21,305 nucleotides of DNA from positions 1 to 21,305 of the forward strand of contig JBPCWA010000159.1 of assembly GCA_051009975.1 (NCBI GenBank), given 5' to 3'. This DNA comes from Tectiglobus sp051009975. GTDB lineage: Bacteria > Pseudomonadota > Alphaproteobacteria > Rhizobiales > Hyphomicrobiaceae. The translations under genes and the position numbers were made by a program. Every line of letters begins with the position of its first letter. Position 1 is the first letter of the stretch. Of the stretch, positions 7,878 to 14,279 are shown piece after piece. Under the pieces are notes generated by a model. That model was not told where the DNA came from. It did not search any database and saw only the letters and a list, made by a program, of their open reading frames with translations.

Positions 7878-8246
7878 TCAATTCGGAATCCGATCCGTTT
7901 GCCAGGCCGCTATGTTCTGGGCGGCCCGCTCCAAGCGCTCAGGCTCGCAGTGCACGAGCAAACAGCTCTCATGCTCGTCAAGCGCTTGAACGTATGACTG
8001 ACGCTGCTCGTTGAGCTGGACGAATTCAATACGCTGTTGAACGTCAAGCTCACCCTCGAGCTTGTCGTTGATGTTGTAAGACACGTAGCGAACCTGCGTG
8101 CGCACATCCCACTGCGGCGGAAATGCCCGCGTCAGGCGATTATACTCGTAGCCAAAGAGCATCACAGACAGAACGAGAATTGAGCCTACAAAAACACACC
8201 AAGTTACCAGGATAAGACGCATCGTTGCAGCAACGATCGATGGCAT
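7878..8246 (-). CDS. Small single-pass membrane protein of unknown function
   Basis: The 122-residue product has a hydrophobic helix at about residues 10-31 (LILVTWCVFVGSILVLSVMLFGY). A predominantly helical, charged segment follows (DDKLEGELDVQQRIEFVQLNEQ-like), and the end contains two cysteines five residues apart (CLLVHC). The start at 8246 has GGGAG at suitable spacing; ATG 8222 is an alternative that leaves the helix intact. One N-terminal transmembrane helix followed by a helical soluble domain is the layout of inner-membrane spanins (Rz-like) but also of many unrelated proteins. No lysozyme or holin gene is adjacent, so I do not assign it to lysis. It lies between the NusG paralogue and the late promoter region. 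Confidence 0.65.
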   Translation of the reverse strand: MPSIVAATMRLILVTWCVFVGSILVLSVMLFGYEYNRLTRAFPPQWDVRTQVRYVSYNINDKLEGELDVQQRIEFVQLNEQRQSYVQALDEHESCLLVHCEPERLERAAQNIAAWQTDRIPN

Positions 8247-8348
8247 CGTCGGCGCTCCCGTCTTCTAGAATCGTTTGAGAAATCTACATTCGACGCATAA
8301 CTGATTAGGCCCTGCCTGTCTCGCATTCTGGCCGCTTCATGGCCACAC

Positions 8349-8867
8349 TTAGGCCGCTTTTGACACAAGGTGTTGCTCAAACCGCACTTTGACACTCCGA
8401 CCGAGCATTTCGAGAAGAACGGTCGCCGCGGCGTCCGACATCTCGACCACGGGGCCGGATCGAAGCGCGAAGGGACCGGACACGACTTCAACGGTGTCGC
8501 CAACCGCAAAGGGGGCGACCTGCCCCCAAGTGCGATGCCGAATAATCTCAACAAGGGCCGGACTCAACGGCCGCGCCACTCCGTCAAAAACGACAATGCC
8601 AGTGAGAGATTTGGCCGGATCTTGAAACCGGGCGCGGAGATCCGACCACGGCAGTGTCTGCGCACCGGCAATGACATAACCGGTCCAAAGAGGATAGGCG
8701 ATGCGCTGAGACTTCAGCCGGCGCTTGTGCCTCCGACGCGCACGGCGGAATTTGATTCCCATAGGCAGTAAAGTCTTCAGTCCCAGAGCCTCGAGTTCGG
8801 ACTGGGCCTTGAGCTCACGCGTCGATCGGCATCGAAAGACGTACCAGCAAAGTTGCGTACCGCTCAC
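8349..8867 (-). CDS. Phage NusG/RfaH-like transcription elongation factor
   Basis: The 172-residue reading has both domains of the NusG family. The NGN domain begins CWYVFRCRSTRELKAQSELEALG, the classical 'WYvl....g.E..a...L...G' start, continues with LLPMGIKFRR and an Arg/Lys-rich insert, and then AYPLWTGYVIAG, the 'plfpgYvfv' strand. The KOW domain is at about 120-165: FAVGDTVEVVSGPF, then an 18-residue hairpin, then SVKVRFEQHLV. NusG paralogues bind the RNA polymerase clamp and alter pausing and termination. The start is taken as GTG 8865-8867, since CCGGAG lies at ideal spacing and the codon overlaps the previous stop (GTGA); an ATG at 8891 would add eight residues. It probably acts as an antiterminator for phage operons, which is an inference. 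Confidence 0.82.
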   Translation of the reverse strand: MSGTQLCWYVFRCRSTRELKAQSELEALGLKTLLPMGIKFRRARRRHKRRLKSQRIAYPLWTGYVIAGAQTLPWSDLRARFQDPAKSLTGIVVFDGVARPLSPALVEIIRHRTWGQVAPFAVGDTVEVVSGPFALRSGPVVEMSDAAATVLLEMLGRSVKVRFEQHLVSKAA

Positions 8868-9010
8868 GATGATCTCCGGACCGGCTGCCATGATCGTTTG
8901 GTACGCTTGGCGTACTGCGCCGGACGAGAGCGCGGTGACCGGGTTGGGGACGGCAGCTTGAGTTTGCCAGCCTGGAGCTTTGCGCCCTTCGGCAAGTGAA
9001 CCGGTCTCAT
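8864..9010 (-). CDS. Small basic protein (48 residues), coupled to the NusG-like gene
   Basis: ATG 9008-9010 overlaps the stop of the preceding gene (ATGA) and has a strong GGAGGG site. The frame runs to TGA 8864-8866, which overlaps the GTG of the NusG-like gene. The product starts MRPVHLPKGAKLQAGKLKLP and continues with SPTRSPRSRPAQYAKRTKRS. About a third of its residues are Arg or Lys, with few acids, so it may bind nucleic acid. It is below the size usually called by gene finders. The two one-base-offset overlaps and the good ribosome binding site are the evidence that it is translated. Confidence 0.6.
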   Translation of the reverse strand: MRPVHLPKGAKLQAGKLKLPSPTRSPRSRPAQYAKRTKRSWQPVRRSS

Positions 9011-9516
9011 CGTTTACCCTCCGGATTACCGTTCTCAGTCTTGGGTGGCATTGTCGTCACGATCGTATTGTGGGCTGCAAGATAGGTGGCTTCCTTCGTT
9101 TTGACGGTGTGGGCGCCGGCCCTGACCTTTGCCAAGACCGATGGCGTTGCGATCTTTCGGCGGATTTCCTCCATATCAATGCCGACGATCCATTCGAGAT
9201 AGCGGTAGACGGCGTGCTCAGAGACGTGAACGGGCGGTGAGGCCTCAGGAGTTGTATGCCGCCCTGGGTGCGAGTGGGTCTTCTTTTTTGAGGCTGCAGC
9301 CGGCGCCTTGGAGACGTCCACAGAGGCCACTGCGCCAAACAGCTCCTCGCGTTCGTAGAGCCGGCAAGATTGGCCGGCAAAAACTATTCTGCGATAGAGG
9401 AGACTGTCCGGATCGCAGCAACGATAGATGAGGCGTCCTCCCGACTCGTCGACCGGACCGGCCGAGCGCCAAGCGCAGGTATGGCACGATGGTTTTGATT
9501 TTTTCGACTTGACCAT
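9007..9516 (-). CDS. Hypothetical protein with N-terminal Cys cluster and a prophage-type C-terminal domain
   Basis: The 169-residue protein has a possible zinc site at residues 11-51: CHTC (11-14), CC (33-34) and C51. A basic, proline-rich linker (about 65-95) follows. The C-terminal domain (about 97-157) reads VSEHAVYRYLEWIVGIDMEE and ends with KEATYLAAHNTIVTTMP. I recognise this 'sdHAv.RYLERv.GiD.e..R..i ... tyv..n.tVvTvlp' pattern from uncharacterised proteins common in Hyphomicrobiales prophages; no function is known to me. The start is the ATG at 9514-9516, with GGGG about 9 bases upstream. Its stop overlaps the next start, placing it at the head of the NusG-coupled gene set. Confidence 0.75.
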   Translation of the reverse strand: MVKSKKSKPSCHTCAWRSAGPVDESGGRLIYRCCDPDSLLYRRIVFAGQSCRLYEREELFGAVASVDVSKAPAAASKKKTHSHPGRHTTPEASPPVHVSEHAVYRYLEWIVGIDMEEIRRKIATPSVLAKVRAGAHTVKTKEATYLAAHNTIVTTMPPKTENGNPEGKR

Positions 9517-9519
9517 CCC

Positions 9520-9684
9520 TCAGCGGCCCCTTCGAACGCACTCGAAACGCGCTTGATTGGGAACAAAGCGCATCGTCACCGTGCCCAGGTGAGGATCGAG
9601 ACCGCCGCAACAAATTGTGAGACCAACCACCGGGCTGACCGAGCCCACAACGTCAGTATGGCTGGAAAACTTTGATTTGCTCAT
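9520..9684 (-). CDS. Small hypothetical protein (54 residues)
   Basis: This frame fills the space between the primase stop (9709) and the next start (9516) almost exactly. It begins ATG 9682-9684, preceded by a run of six G at about 12 bases, and ends TGA 9520-9522, three bases before the next gene's ATG. The product has MSKSKFSSHTDVVGSVSPVV, then GLTICCGGLDPHLGTVTMRF and a basic end with a further Cys. No family is recognised. Three cysteines in a short protein next to a Cys-cluster gene are notable. Support is from position, ribosome binding site and lack of space; it is weaker than for the neighbours. Confidence 0.5.
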   Translation of the reverse strand: MSKSKFSSHTDVVGSVSPVVGLTICCGGLDPHLGTVTMRFVPNQARFECVRRGR

Positions 9685-9708
9685 GATGTTCGCAGTGCCC
9701 CCCGTATG

Positions 9709-10518
9709 TCATAGGTTTGAACTTGCACTCTTTAACGCACTCAAGATCGTCGCGTTGATTTCGTTAGGCGGCAAACCTGCTGCGATGCCCGCCTCGAAAA
9801 AACGATCACGAATGGCCCCCGCCGCAACACCCTCATCTATCGATCGTCGCACAGCCCAGTAGAGCACGTTGTTGCGCTGTCCTTCTTTTTGGGAGGCGAC
9901 GAACTCTGCAAGGCTCTCAAGCTTCTTTTTGGCTTGGTTGCCTCGGTCATGCGGCGCGAACTCCGAGAACTTAGGTCGACGTGGCGCAAGACAGGCCACA
10001 GCCCATTCCGGCAATCGCGGAAACTCTGGCGAAAGCGGCGGAATGCGCCACCGATACGCTTTGCCATCGACCACACTGGGTGCCGCCGCCACGTAGCCCC
10101 CTTCCCCCCGAAAATCGATGCCGTCGCCCATGCCGCGTCCATTGCGCGTCAGGCCCGCACCGTTGCGCAAGCCCTCTTCGTAGCAAAAGAACAGATGCAC
10201 ACCTCCCGTCGGTGTCATGGCTGTCGGGCACGGTGGGAGCCGTCGCCCCGCTGCAGCATGCTTCTCAAGTGCTTGGCGGCCGTCACGCCCGCATTTGGCA
10301 TCGACGTCAACCACCATGACAGCGGAGCGGCGTCCACACGCGATTGCGATGTTGGCGTTGGGCCACCGATGGGCCCAGGCTGCAATGATCTCGGTGTCAC
10401 CGCTTGCATGTTGTGGCCAGGCCTTGATCAGCGGGCGTTTGGTCTGCGGCACCAATGGAAAGACGCGCAGTCCGAGCGAAACGTAGGCCAAGGCAGCGCT
10501 TTGAAAATCTAAGGCCAC
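9709..10518 (-). CDS. Prim-pol type DNA primase/polymerase
   Basis: A 269-residue archaeo-eukaryotic primase-like protein (bifunctional primase/polymerase N-terminal family). The catalytic acids lie in VVDVD (69-73). The conserved TPTGGVHLFF (102-111) and GIDFRGEGGYVAAAPS (133-148) follow in the usual order, with the start motif ALAYVSLGLRVFPLVP and the Lys-rich KRPLIKAW. The C-terminal 70 residues (EGQRNNVLYWAVRR ... GLPPNEINATILSAL) match the helical PriCT-like tail. It makes primers at the phage fork; here primase and helicase are separate genes. The start is GTG 10516-10518 with GAGGG upstream, inside the last 10 bases of the helicase gene. Confidence 0.88.
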   Translation of the reverse strand: MALDFQSAALAYVSLGLRVFPLVPQTKRPLIKAWPQHASGDTEIIAAWAHRWPNANIAIACGRRSAVMVVDVDAKCGRDGRQALEKHAAAGRRLPPCPTAMTPTGGVHLFFCYEEGLRNGAGLTRNGRGMGDGIDFRGEGGYVAAAPSVVDGKAYRWRIPPLSPEFPRLPEWAVACLAPRRPKFSEFAPHDRGNQAKKKLESLAEFVASQKEGQRNNVLYWAVRRSIDEGVAAGAIRDRFFEAGIAAGLPPNEINATILSALKSASSNL

Positions 10519-11675
10519 ACGACCCTCGCTTTCCGGGTTGCACCGGCGTCGTACTTGAGCGACATGGTCTCAGGATCGAACACACACGCCGTCGTGATTT
10601 CGCGTCCCATCGCTTCGTTGTCTTTGGTTTTGTCCGTCCGAATGATCATGTGGGCCTCAGCAGATGACCAGGTTGCAGCCTCGCGCAGGTTCTTGGTTTT
10701 GGCAATGCAGACGCCGCGCGTAGCCTTTGCCCCAAAGTTGCTACTGCCATAGGCGTTGGCGACCCGGAACGGCTTCACGCTCCCGTTCTCGTCGTAGGAT
10801 TTGGCGCTGATATGGGTGACGACGCAAACGACAACATCCAACTCAAAAACAAGCGCCTGCAGCCGCTTCATCATCTCCTTGACGTAGTCCGTTTCTGATT
10901 GGTTTTTTGCCAATTCAAAGTCATGCTCGTTCCAGGGATCGAAGACGAAAAAGCGAACGTTGAACCGACGCACACGATCGCGAACAAGATCGATATACCA
11001 GGACATCAAGCGCTCTTCGCCAACGGTGCGCTCCGTCCAAAAGAGGCGACCACGCATATCGTCAAAAAGCCGCTCCGCATCGGCCTGGGTTTGAGTGGTG
11101 GAGACCGCCCAACGGTAGAGCTCCCTGTTGATGATATTTCGGCGATCCTCGAACGCGCAGAGCGAAACGGCCGCCTGCTGTGGTCTGCCGATCGTATGCG
11201 CCCAGTGAAAGGCGAGGAGACGCGTCAGCGAGGACTTGCCACACCCATAGCCGCCGCAGATGATCGTCAATTCTGAGGGCGTCCAGCGCCACTGTTCGTC
11301 GAGAAAATCTATGCCGGTGCTTTGGCCGATGGTCTCCGGCTTATCGGTCCAATTCTTGAGCGGCCGGTTCTCGTGCCAAAAACGGTCAACCGCACTGTCG
11401 TTGATCGCTTCGACCAGATTTGGGTTTTCCTTGAACCACTGCCGCAATCCGACGTCTTCCGGCAAGTCGAAGAACCGACCAACTGGCCCCAGATTCGCGG
11501 CCTCCAGGATCTCTCTCGCATTGCCGCGACCGACGACGATGGGATTGTCGATCACGTCTCCCAAAGCCACGGAAACTGACCGAATATCCGCATTCGGTGC
11601 CAGCTCCCGGGCCGTTACGGCGTCGGTTTCTTCAACGCAGAGGATCGTCGTGTTGTGTGCCGTATCTCGCATCAC
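10509..11675 (-). CDS. Replicative DNA helicase (RecA-fold, DnaB/T7 gp4/RepA-like)
   Basis: The 388-residue protein has a RecA-type ATPase domain: the linker STGIDFLDEQWRWTPSELTII, Walker A GGYGCGKSS (141-149), CAFEDRR (the glutamate strand, 173-179), Walker B FFVFDPWNE (242-250) and the sensor VVTHISAK (285-292). This order is that of phage hexameric helicases of the DnaB/Twinkle/RepA group. The N-terminal 65 residues (ILCVEETDAVTARELAPN) resemble the end of a toprim domain, with EETD in place of EGE.D, but too little remains for an active primase. That fits the separate prim-pol gene next door. The start is GTG 11673-11675 (or ATG at 11672), overlapping the initiator stop (GTGA). Confidence 0.85.
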   Translation of the reverse strand: MMRDTAHNTTILCVEETDAVTARELAPNADIRSVSVALGDVIDNPIVVGRGNAREILEAANLGPVGRFFDLPEDVGLRQWFKENPNLVEAINDSAVDRFWHENRPLKNWTDKPETIGQSTGIDFLDEQWRWTPSELTIICGGYGCGKSSLTRLLAFHWAHTIGRPQQAAVSLCAFEDRRNIINRELYRWAVSTTQTQADAERLFDDMRGRLFWTERTVGEERLMSWYIDLVRDRVRRFNVRFFVFDPWNEHDFELAKNQSETDYVKEMMKRLQALVFELDVVVCVVTHISAKSYDENGSVKPFRVANAYGSSNFGAKATRGVCIAKTKNLREAATWSSAEAHMIIRTDKTKDNEAMGREITTACVFDPETMSLKYDAGATRKARVVWP

Positions 11676-12445
11676 AGCACCGCCCGTTTTGTCGTTGCTT
11701 GGCGTGACGCGCGATCAGATGCGCGATCTGCCCGCAGGCGTGCGATCCGGCCCAACTCACCGAGCATGGCCCGCTGAAACTGAATTGGATCTTTGGTCAC
11801 GATTTTTCCTGCCGCTTCGTGCAGCGCGTTCGTGAGCGATTGTTCGCTGCCAAACTCCGCGAAATAATGCTGGTGAGTTCCGTTCAACAGCAGTGGCGTG
11901 CCGTCCGCCTGGCGGACAACTGAGAGATGCTCACCGAGCCCGTCGGCACCCCCCTTCTGGTCGCCCTGCCCCTCACGCGTGTGTGCGCGCGAAAGAATAT
12001 TTATTTTTTTATTATTATATTCTTTTACTTCTTCTTTTGTCTGTTGTTCAGCGTGTTGGCGGGCGTTTTGATTTTCAGGGGGGTGCGTGTTGGCGGCTAT
12101 GCCATCTTCCTGACTTTCGCCTTGGTATTTCTCGTAATTACAGATGGTTAGAAGTGTCGGCCCTGTTTTCCCAAGCGTGTTAATTTTGATCATTTCTGCG
12201 CGGGCGAGAGTGTGAAGGAGCGTGCGCACCTGCTGGACGCTCAAGTTGTAATCTTCGGCCATGGACCGCAGGCTTTTGATCAGCTGTCCGCGCTTAACGG
12301 GGTAAGATTTTGTCCGCCATTCTTGGACCGTATCGGCCCATGCGGCATCGAGCAAAAGCTCAACAAAGAACAAGCGGGCAATGCTGTTTTTCTGAAGCAC
12401 GGGCGTTTGCCTGATCTTGCGATGTAATTTGATGTATCCGGACAT
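11672..12445 (-). CDS. Replication initiator-like protein with N-terminal winged helix
   Basis: Residues 1-110 form the winged-helix domain found in phage replication organisers and DnaD-like N-terminal domains. The visible parts are GYIKLHRKIRQTPVLQ, SYPVKRGQLIKSLRSMAEDY, then the recognition helix LSVQQVRTLLHTLARAEMI and the wing TLLTICNYEKYQ. A hydrophilic linker rich in Gln, Glu, Asn and Lys (about 112-160) separates it from a helical C-terminal part, probably the helicase-loading end. Its place directly before helicase and primase supports a role like lambda O. The DNA encoding the linker is a sharp AT-rich island with flanking repeats (see 11995-12096). ATG 12443-12445 is preceded by GGGA. 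Stop and helicase start overlap. Confidence 0.78.
   Translation of the reverse strand: MSGYIKLHRKIRQTPVLQKNSIARLFFVELLLDAAWADTVQEWRTKSYPVKRGQLIKSLRSMAEDYNLSVQQVRTLLHTLARAEMIKINTLGKTGPTLLTICNYEKYQGESQEDGIAANTHPPENQNARQHAEQQTKEEVKEYNNKKINILSRAHTREGQGDQKGGADGLGEHLSVVRQADGTPLLLNGTHQHYFAEFGSEQSLTNALHEAAGKIVTKDPIQFQRAMLGELGRIARLRADRASDRASRQATTKRAVL
11995..12096. other. Candidate phage replication origin inside the initiator gene
   Basis: A 50-base tract (11995-12045) is almost purely A/T plus C/T and contains the inverted repeat GAATAT/ATATTC (11995-12000, 12017-12022). It stands out sharply from the GC-rich surroundings. Beside it, GCGTGTTGGCGG occurs twice exactly (12051-12062 and 12085-12096), 34 bases apart. 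Because 34 is not a multiple of three, the two copies are read in different frames, so the repeat is not a protein repeat. A partial match lies on the other side (around 11976), and a 15-base palindrome at 11903-11917. Iterons plus an unwinding tract within an initiator gene is the lambda O/ori arrangement. Confidence 0.5.
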
Positions 12446-12593
12446 GAGAGATCCCGTTTGATTGCAGATGCTTAAGAAGAATTACGCTGGCTTCACACAG
12501 TCCGCGGCGCGGTTTCACCCCGCCAGTTTCAACGTTTCATGCCCCCTGTTTTGGAAAAGTGCCTGTAAAATCCAAAAGCGGTGCATAACCGGA

Positions 12594-12720
12594 AATCTTG
12601 CAGTTTGTTGCCATGTTTCCGCCACGCGCAGCCAACATGAATAACGGCATCGAGCCTTCGGGTTTGATCATTCAACTCCCTGATAAAACTCACCCCCGTG
12701 GTTCGCCCCGCGGGGGTCTT
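12594..12720 (+). ncRNA. Probable diverged first copy of a tandem structured RNA
   Basis: This stretch shares three ordered elements with the two copies downstream: an opening box AATCTTGCAGTTTGTTGCC (12594-12612), the box CTCCCTGAT (12676-12684), and a closing hairpin ACCCCCG/CGGGGGT (12692-12698, 12711-12717) followed by CTTGTTTG. It also has its own inverted repeat CATGTT...AACATG and an eight-pair stem on a TTCG tetraloop (ATCGAGCC/GGTTTGAT). Spacings differ from the other copies and the T tract is weak, so membership in the family is less sure. Upstream, 12446-12593 contains no gene that I can support. Confidence 0.4.
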
Positions 12721-12794
12721 GTTTGAAAAACGCGAACGACTTCCAAAACGCGTAACGGCCACTTGACGAGAGTTTTTCCCGGATCCTGGGAATG

Positions 12795-12930
12795 TCTGTT
12801 TTTGGCCCTGACTTTGCCGGTATTGACCGGCATCAAGACCAGGCTCCCTGATGTTTGGGTGAGTGGACACGTTCAGCGTTTTTACAACAGAGACCGCTCC
12901 CGAGTTCGCGTTGGGAGCGGTTTGTTTTTT
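12795..12930 (+). ncRNA. Tandem structured RNA, copy A (about 136 bases)
   Basis: It opens with TCTGTTTTTGGCC (12795-12807). The hairpin GCCGGT-ATTG-ACCGGC follows, then GACCAGGCTCCCTGATGTTTGG, whose core CTCCCTGATG is at 12844-12853, then GTTCAGCG and the intrinsic terminator at 12893-12930. Copy B has the same elements in the same order with nearly the same spacing (opening box to CTCCC 49 versus 50 bases; CTCCC to terminator 49 versus 51). A TTGACG at 12763-12768 lies at the right distance to be the -35 of a promoter starting near 12796, though the -10 is poor. No reading frame explains it. The unpaired CTCCC would be complementary to a ribosome binding site. Confidence 0.6.
12893..12930 (+). 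terminator. Intrinsic terminator of RNA copy A
   Basis: ACCGCTCCC (12893-12901) pairs perfectly over nine bases with GGGAGCGGT (12913-12921). The loop is GAGTTCGCGTT, and TTGTTTTTT follows. The T tract is only on the plus-strand side, which fixes the direction of the RNA. Copy B has a different stem sequence but a loop of equal length and similar pattern (GAGTNNGCGTN). Confidence 0.8.
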
Positions 12931-12998
12931 GGCCAAACACATTGCTAAATTTTGATCTGAGCGAGCGCAGCGCAATCGCCTGTCAATAACAGAAAATA

Positions 12999-13143
12999 TC
13001 TGCTTTTTGGCCTTCAATTCGCCAGCTTGGAAAGGCATTCGACCTGGGCTCCCCGATGAATGGGGGAGTAAGTGATGTTTCAGCGTCACAAAAAAAGGCA
13101 GGCCGTTCTCGAGTAAGCGTAGAGAGCGGCCTTGATCTTTTTA
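12999..13143 (+). ncRNA. Tandem structured RNA, copy B (about 145 bases)
   Basis: It opens TCTGCTTTTTGGCC (12999-13012). The middle contains AAGGCATTCGACCTGGG. Then CTCCCC-GATGAATG-GGGGAG (13049-13068) forms a perfect six-pair hairpin where copy A has CTCCCT-GATGTTTG-GGTGAG, and TTTCAGCG follows as in A. It ends in the hairpin AGGCCGTTCTC/GAGAGCGGCCT and GATCTTTTTA. Stem sequences differ between A and B while pairing is kept, which argues for selection on RNA structure. I see no clear promoter directly upstream, so it might be transcribed separately or by read-through from A. No known RNA family is recognised. Confidence 0.6.
13090..13143. terminator. Bidirectional terminator between RNA copy B and the membrane protein gene
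   Basis: The 11-pair stem (13100-13110 with 13122-13132, one G-U) has GATCTTTTTA after it on the plus strand. On the minus strand GCC and seven T (13096-13090) follow. It can thus end RNA copy B on the plus strand and the membrane protein transcript on the minus strand, whose stop TAA is at 13141-13143. Confidence 0.75.
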
Positions 13144-14190
13144 AGCTTCCCCTCGTGCCGCCGCGATATGTCTGTCCAGGCGTCGCAAAGAGGCGTCCAG
13201 GCGACGTGTCGATGCGGCATGGGGGGTAGCGGCCGGAGCCGCCGTGGGCTCGTCCTGCCAGCCGTAGGGAACGTCAGTGGCAGTCAACATTTTTGCCTCC
13301 TCTGAAACTGCGATCTCTTTGGGAAGGGACTGGCCGGGGGGACTGACGCCAGCCAAGTTCAAAGCAACCACCAAGTTGCCCAAATGCGCGAACACGGACA
13401 CCAGCACTGAAATCCCCGCCGCCACATAAATCAGCGTCCAATCGGTGACCGACTTGTCAAGATCAAGCCGTTGAGTGAGGAGACTGGCCAGCGCTTCCGC
13501 TTGGTGCTTTGCCACCGAGACGGCAGGGGGGTGCGAGGCGGCAGCCACCTCGGCGTCTGCCAGGGCGCGGCGCACCTGGCGACGCTCGGCAATCATCGCC
13601 AGCCGGTCAACCGCATTCGCCTGCGCTGCTTCAAGGTCTTTTAGCTCTTTGGTCTTGGCTTCACAGAGGGGGCCACAGCCTCCGCGTCTGGCTTCGTTAT
13701 CGCGTATCAGGCGGGCGGTTTCGATGAGCTTGGCGTAGGCCTCTGGCGCCAGCCGCACGTCGGGGCCGATAGCAGGCTTGAGGGCGATTCGCCGGGTGAG
13801 CTCTGCGTCGCGTGCTCTTAGACGCTGAACCATGGCGCGGGCGTCAGCGCGCGAGCGATTGGCATGGTCGGCAGCGACGATGTCGGATTTGAAGATCGCG
13901 GCGGTCAGGCCGTAGTTTGAAAAGAAGTTGGCGACAAAGCCGCCAATGTAAATCGCAACGACCACTCCGCCGAGGAACGACAACGCAATGCTGCGGCGCC
14001 CAAACATGGCGGCTGCAACGACGGGCAGAAATGCCAGCATGGTCGAAAGACCCCCGAGGGCGCCAAAGTAAATCGGCTTCATCAGGGACGACGAGGCCAC
14101 CATCCAACCGAAACTCGCGGTCATGGCGGCATCGATGGCGGTCAGTGCAAGACCGGCGCGAGCGATATTGGTTTGGGTTGCGCGCTGCAT
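13141..14190 (-). CDS. Membrane protein with four predicted helices and a cytoplasmic or periplasmic coiled coil
   Basis: The 349-residue product has hydrophobic helices at about 12-34, 40-62 and 67-90, a long charged helical region (about 105-225; RSRADARAMVQRLRARDAEL, KTKELKDLEAAQANAVDRLA), and a fourth helix at about 245-272 (WTLIYVAAGISVLVSVFAHL). A proline/alanine-rich basic tail completes it. A cysteine pair GGCGPLC lies in the middle of the coiled coil. No family with known function is recognised. Early position next to the Cro-like gene suggests roles such as superinfection exclusion or membrane attachment of replication, but nothing in the sequence decides this. The ATG has AAGGAG at good spacing; a hairpin can bury that site. 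Confidence 0.75.
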   Translation of the reverse strand: MQRATQTNIARAGLALTAIDAAMTASFGWMVASSSLMKPIYFGALGGLSTMLAFLPVVAAAMFGRRSIALSFLGGVVVAIYIGGFVANFFSNYGLTAAIFKSDIVAADHANRSRADARAMVQRLRARDAELTRRIALKPAIGPDVRLAPEAYAKLIETARLIRDNEARRGGCGPLCEAKTKELKDLEAAQANAVDRLAMIAERRQVRRALADAEVAAASHPPAVSVAKHQAEALASLLTQRLDLDKSVTDWTLIYVAAGISVLVSVFAHLGNLVVALNLAGVSPPGQSLPKEIAVSEEAKMLTATDVPYGWQDEPTAAPAATPHAASTRRLDASLRRLDRHIAAARGEA

Positions 14191-14191
14191 G

Positions 14192-14274
14192 GCGTCGCGC
14201 TCCTTGGCTTATTGAGAGACCAACCGGAACGCAAAACACACACAACGACCTCAAAGTGAGCCCGGAGCCGACGC
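14192..14274 (-). promoter_or_regulatory. Hairpin able to hide the ribosome binding site of the membrane protein gene
   Basis: In the minus-strand RNA, GCGTCGGCTCC (14274-14264), directly after the Cro-like stop, can pair with GGAGC and CGACGC (14203-14199, 14197-14192). That gives eleven pairs with one bulge. The second arm contains the 3' half of the AAGGAG site and ends one base before the ATG. The loop is about 60 bases. Ribosomes finishing the Cro-like gene would open the first arm, so the two genes may be coupled. Confidence 0.4.
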
Positions 14275-14279
14275 GCTTG

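Noticed and set aside
7878..8246. Inner-membrane spanin (Rz) assignment
   Set aside because: Topology fits, but no endolysin, holin or nested outer spanin is visible nearby, and the family has no sequence signature to confirm it.
9245..9613. Minus-strand frame of 122 residues across the small Cys-protein genes
   Set aside because: It overlaps two frames that have better ribosome binding sites and tight junctions, and its own sequence is low-quality and Arg/Ser-rich.
12529..13089. Minus-strand frame of 186 residues across the tandem RNA block
   Set aside because: GTG start with no ribosome binding site, directly after a terminator T tract, and unlike any protein. Nucleotide structure (paired stems, boxes) is kept between repeats better than the translation.
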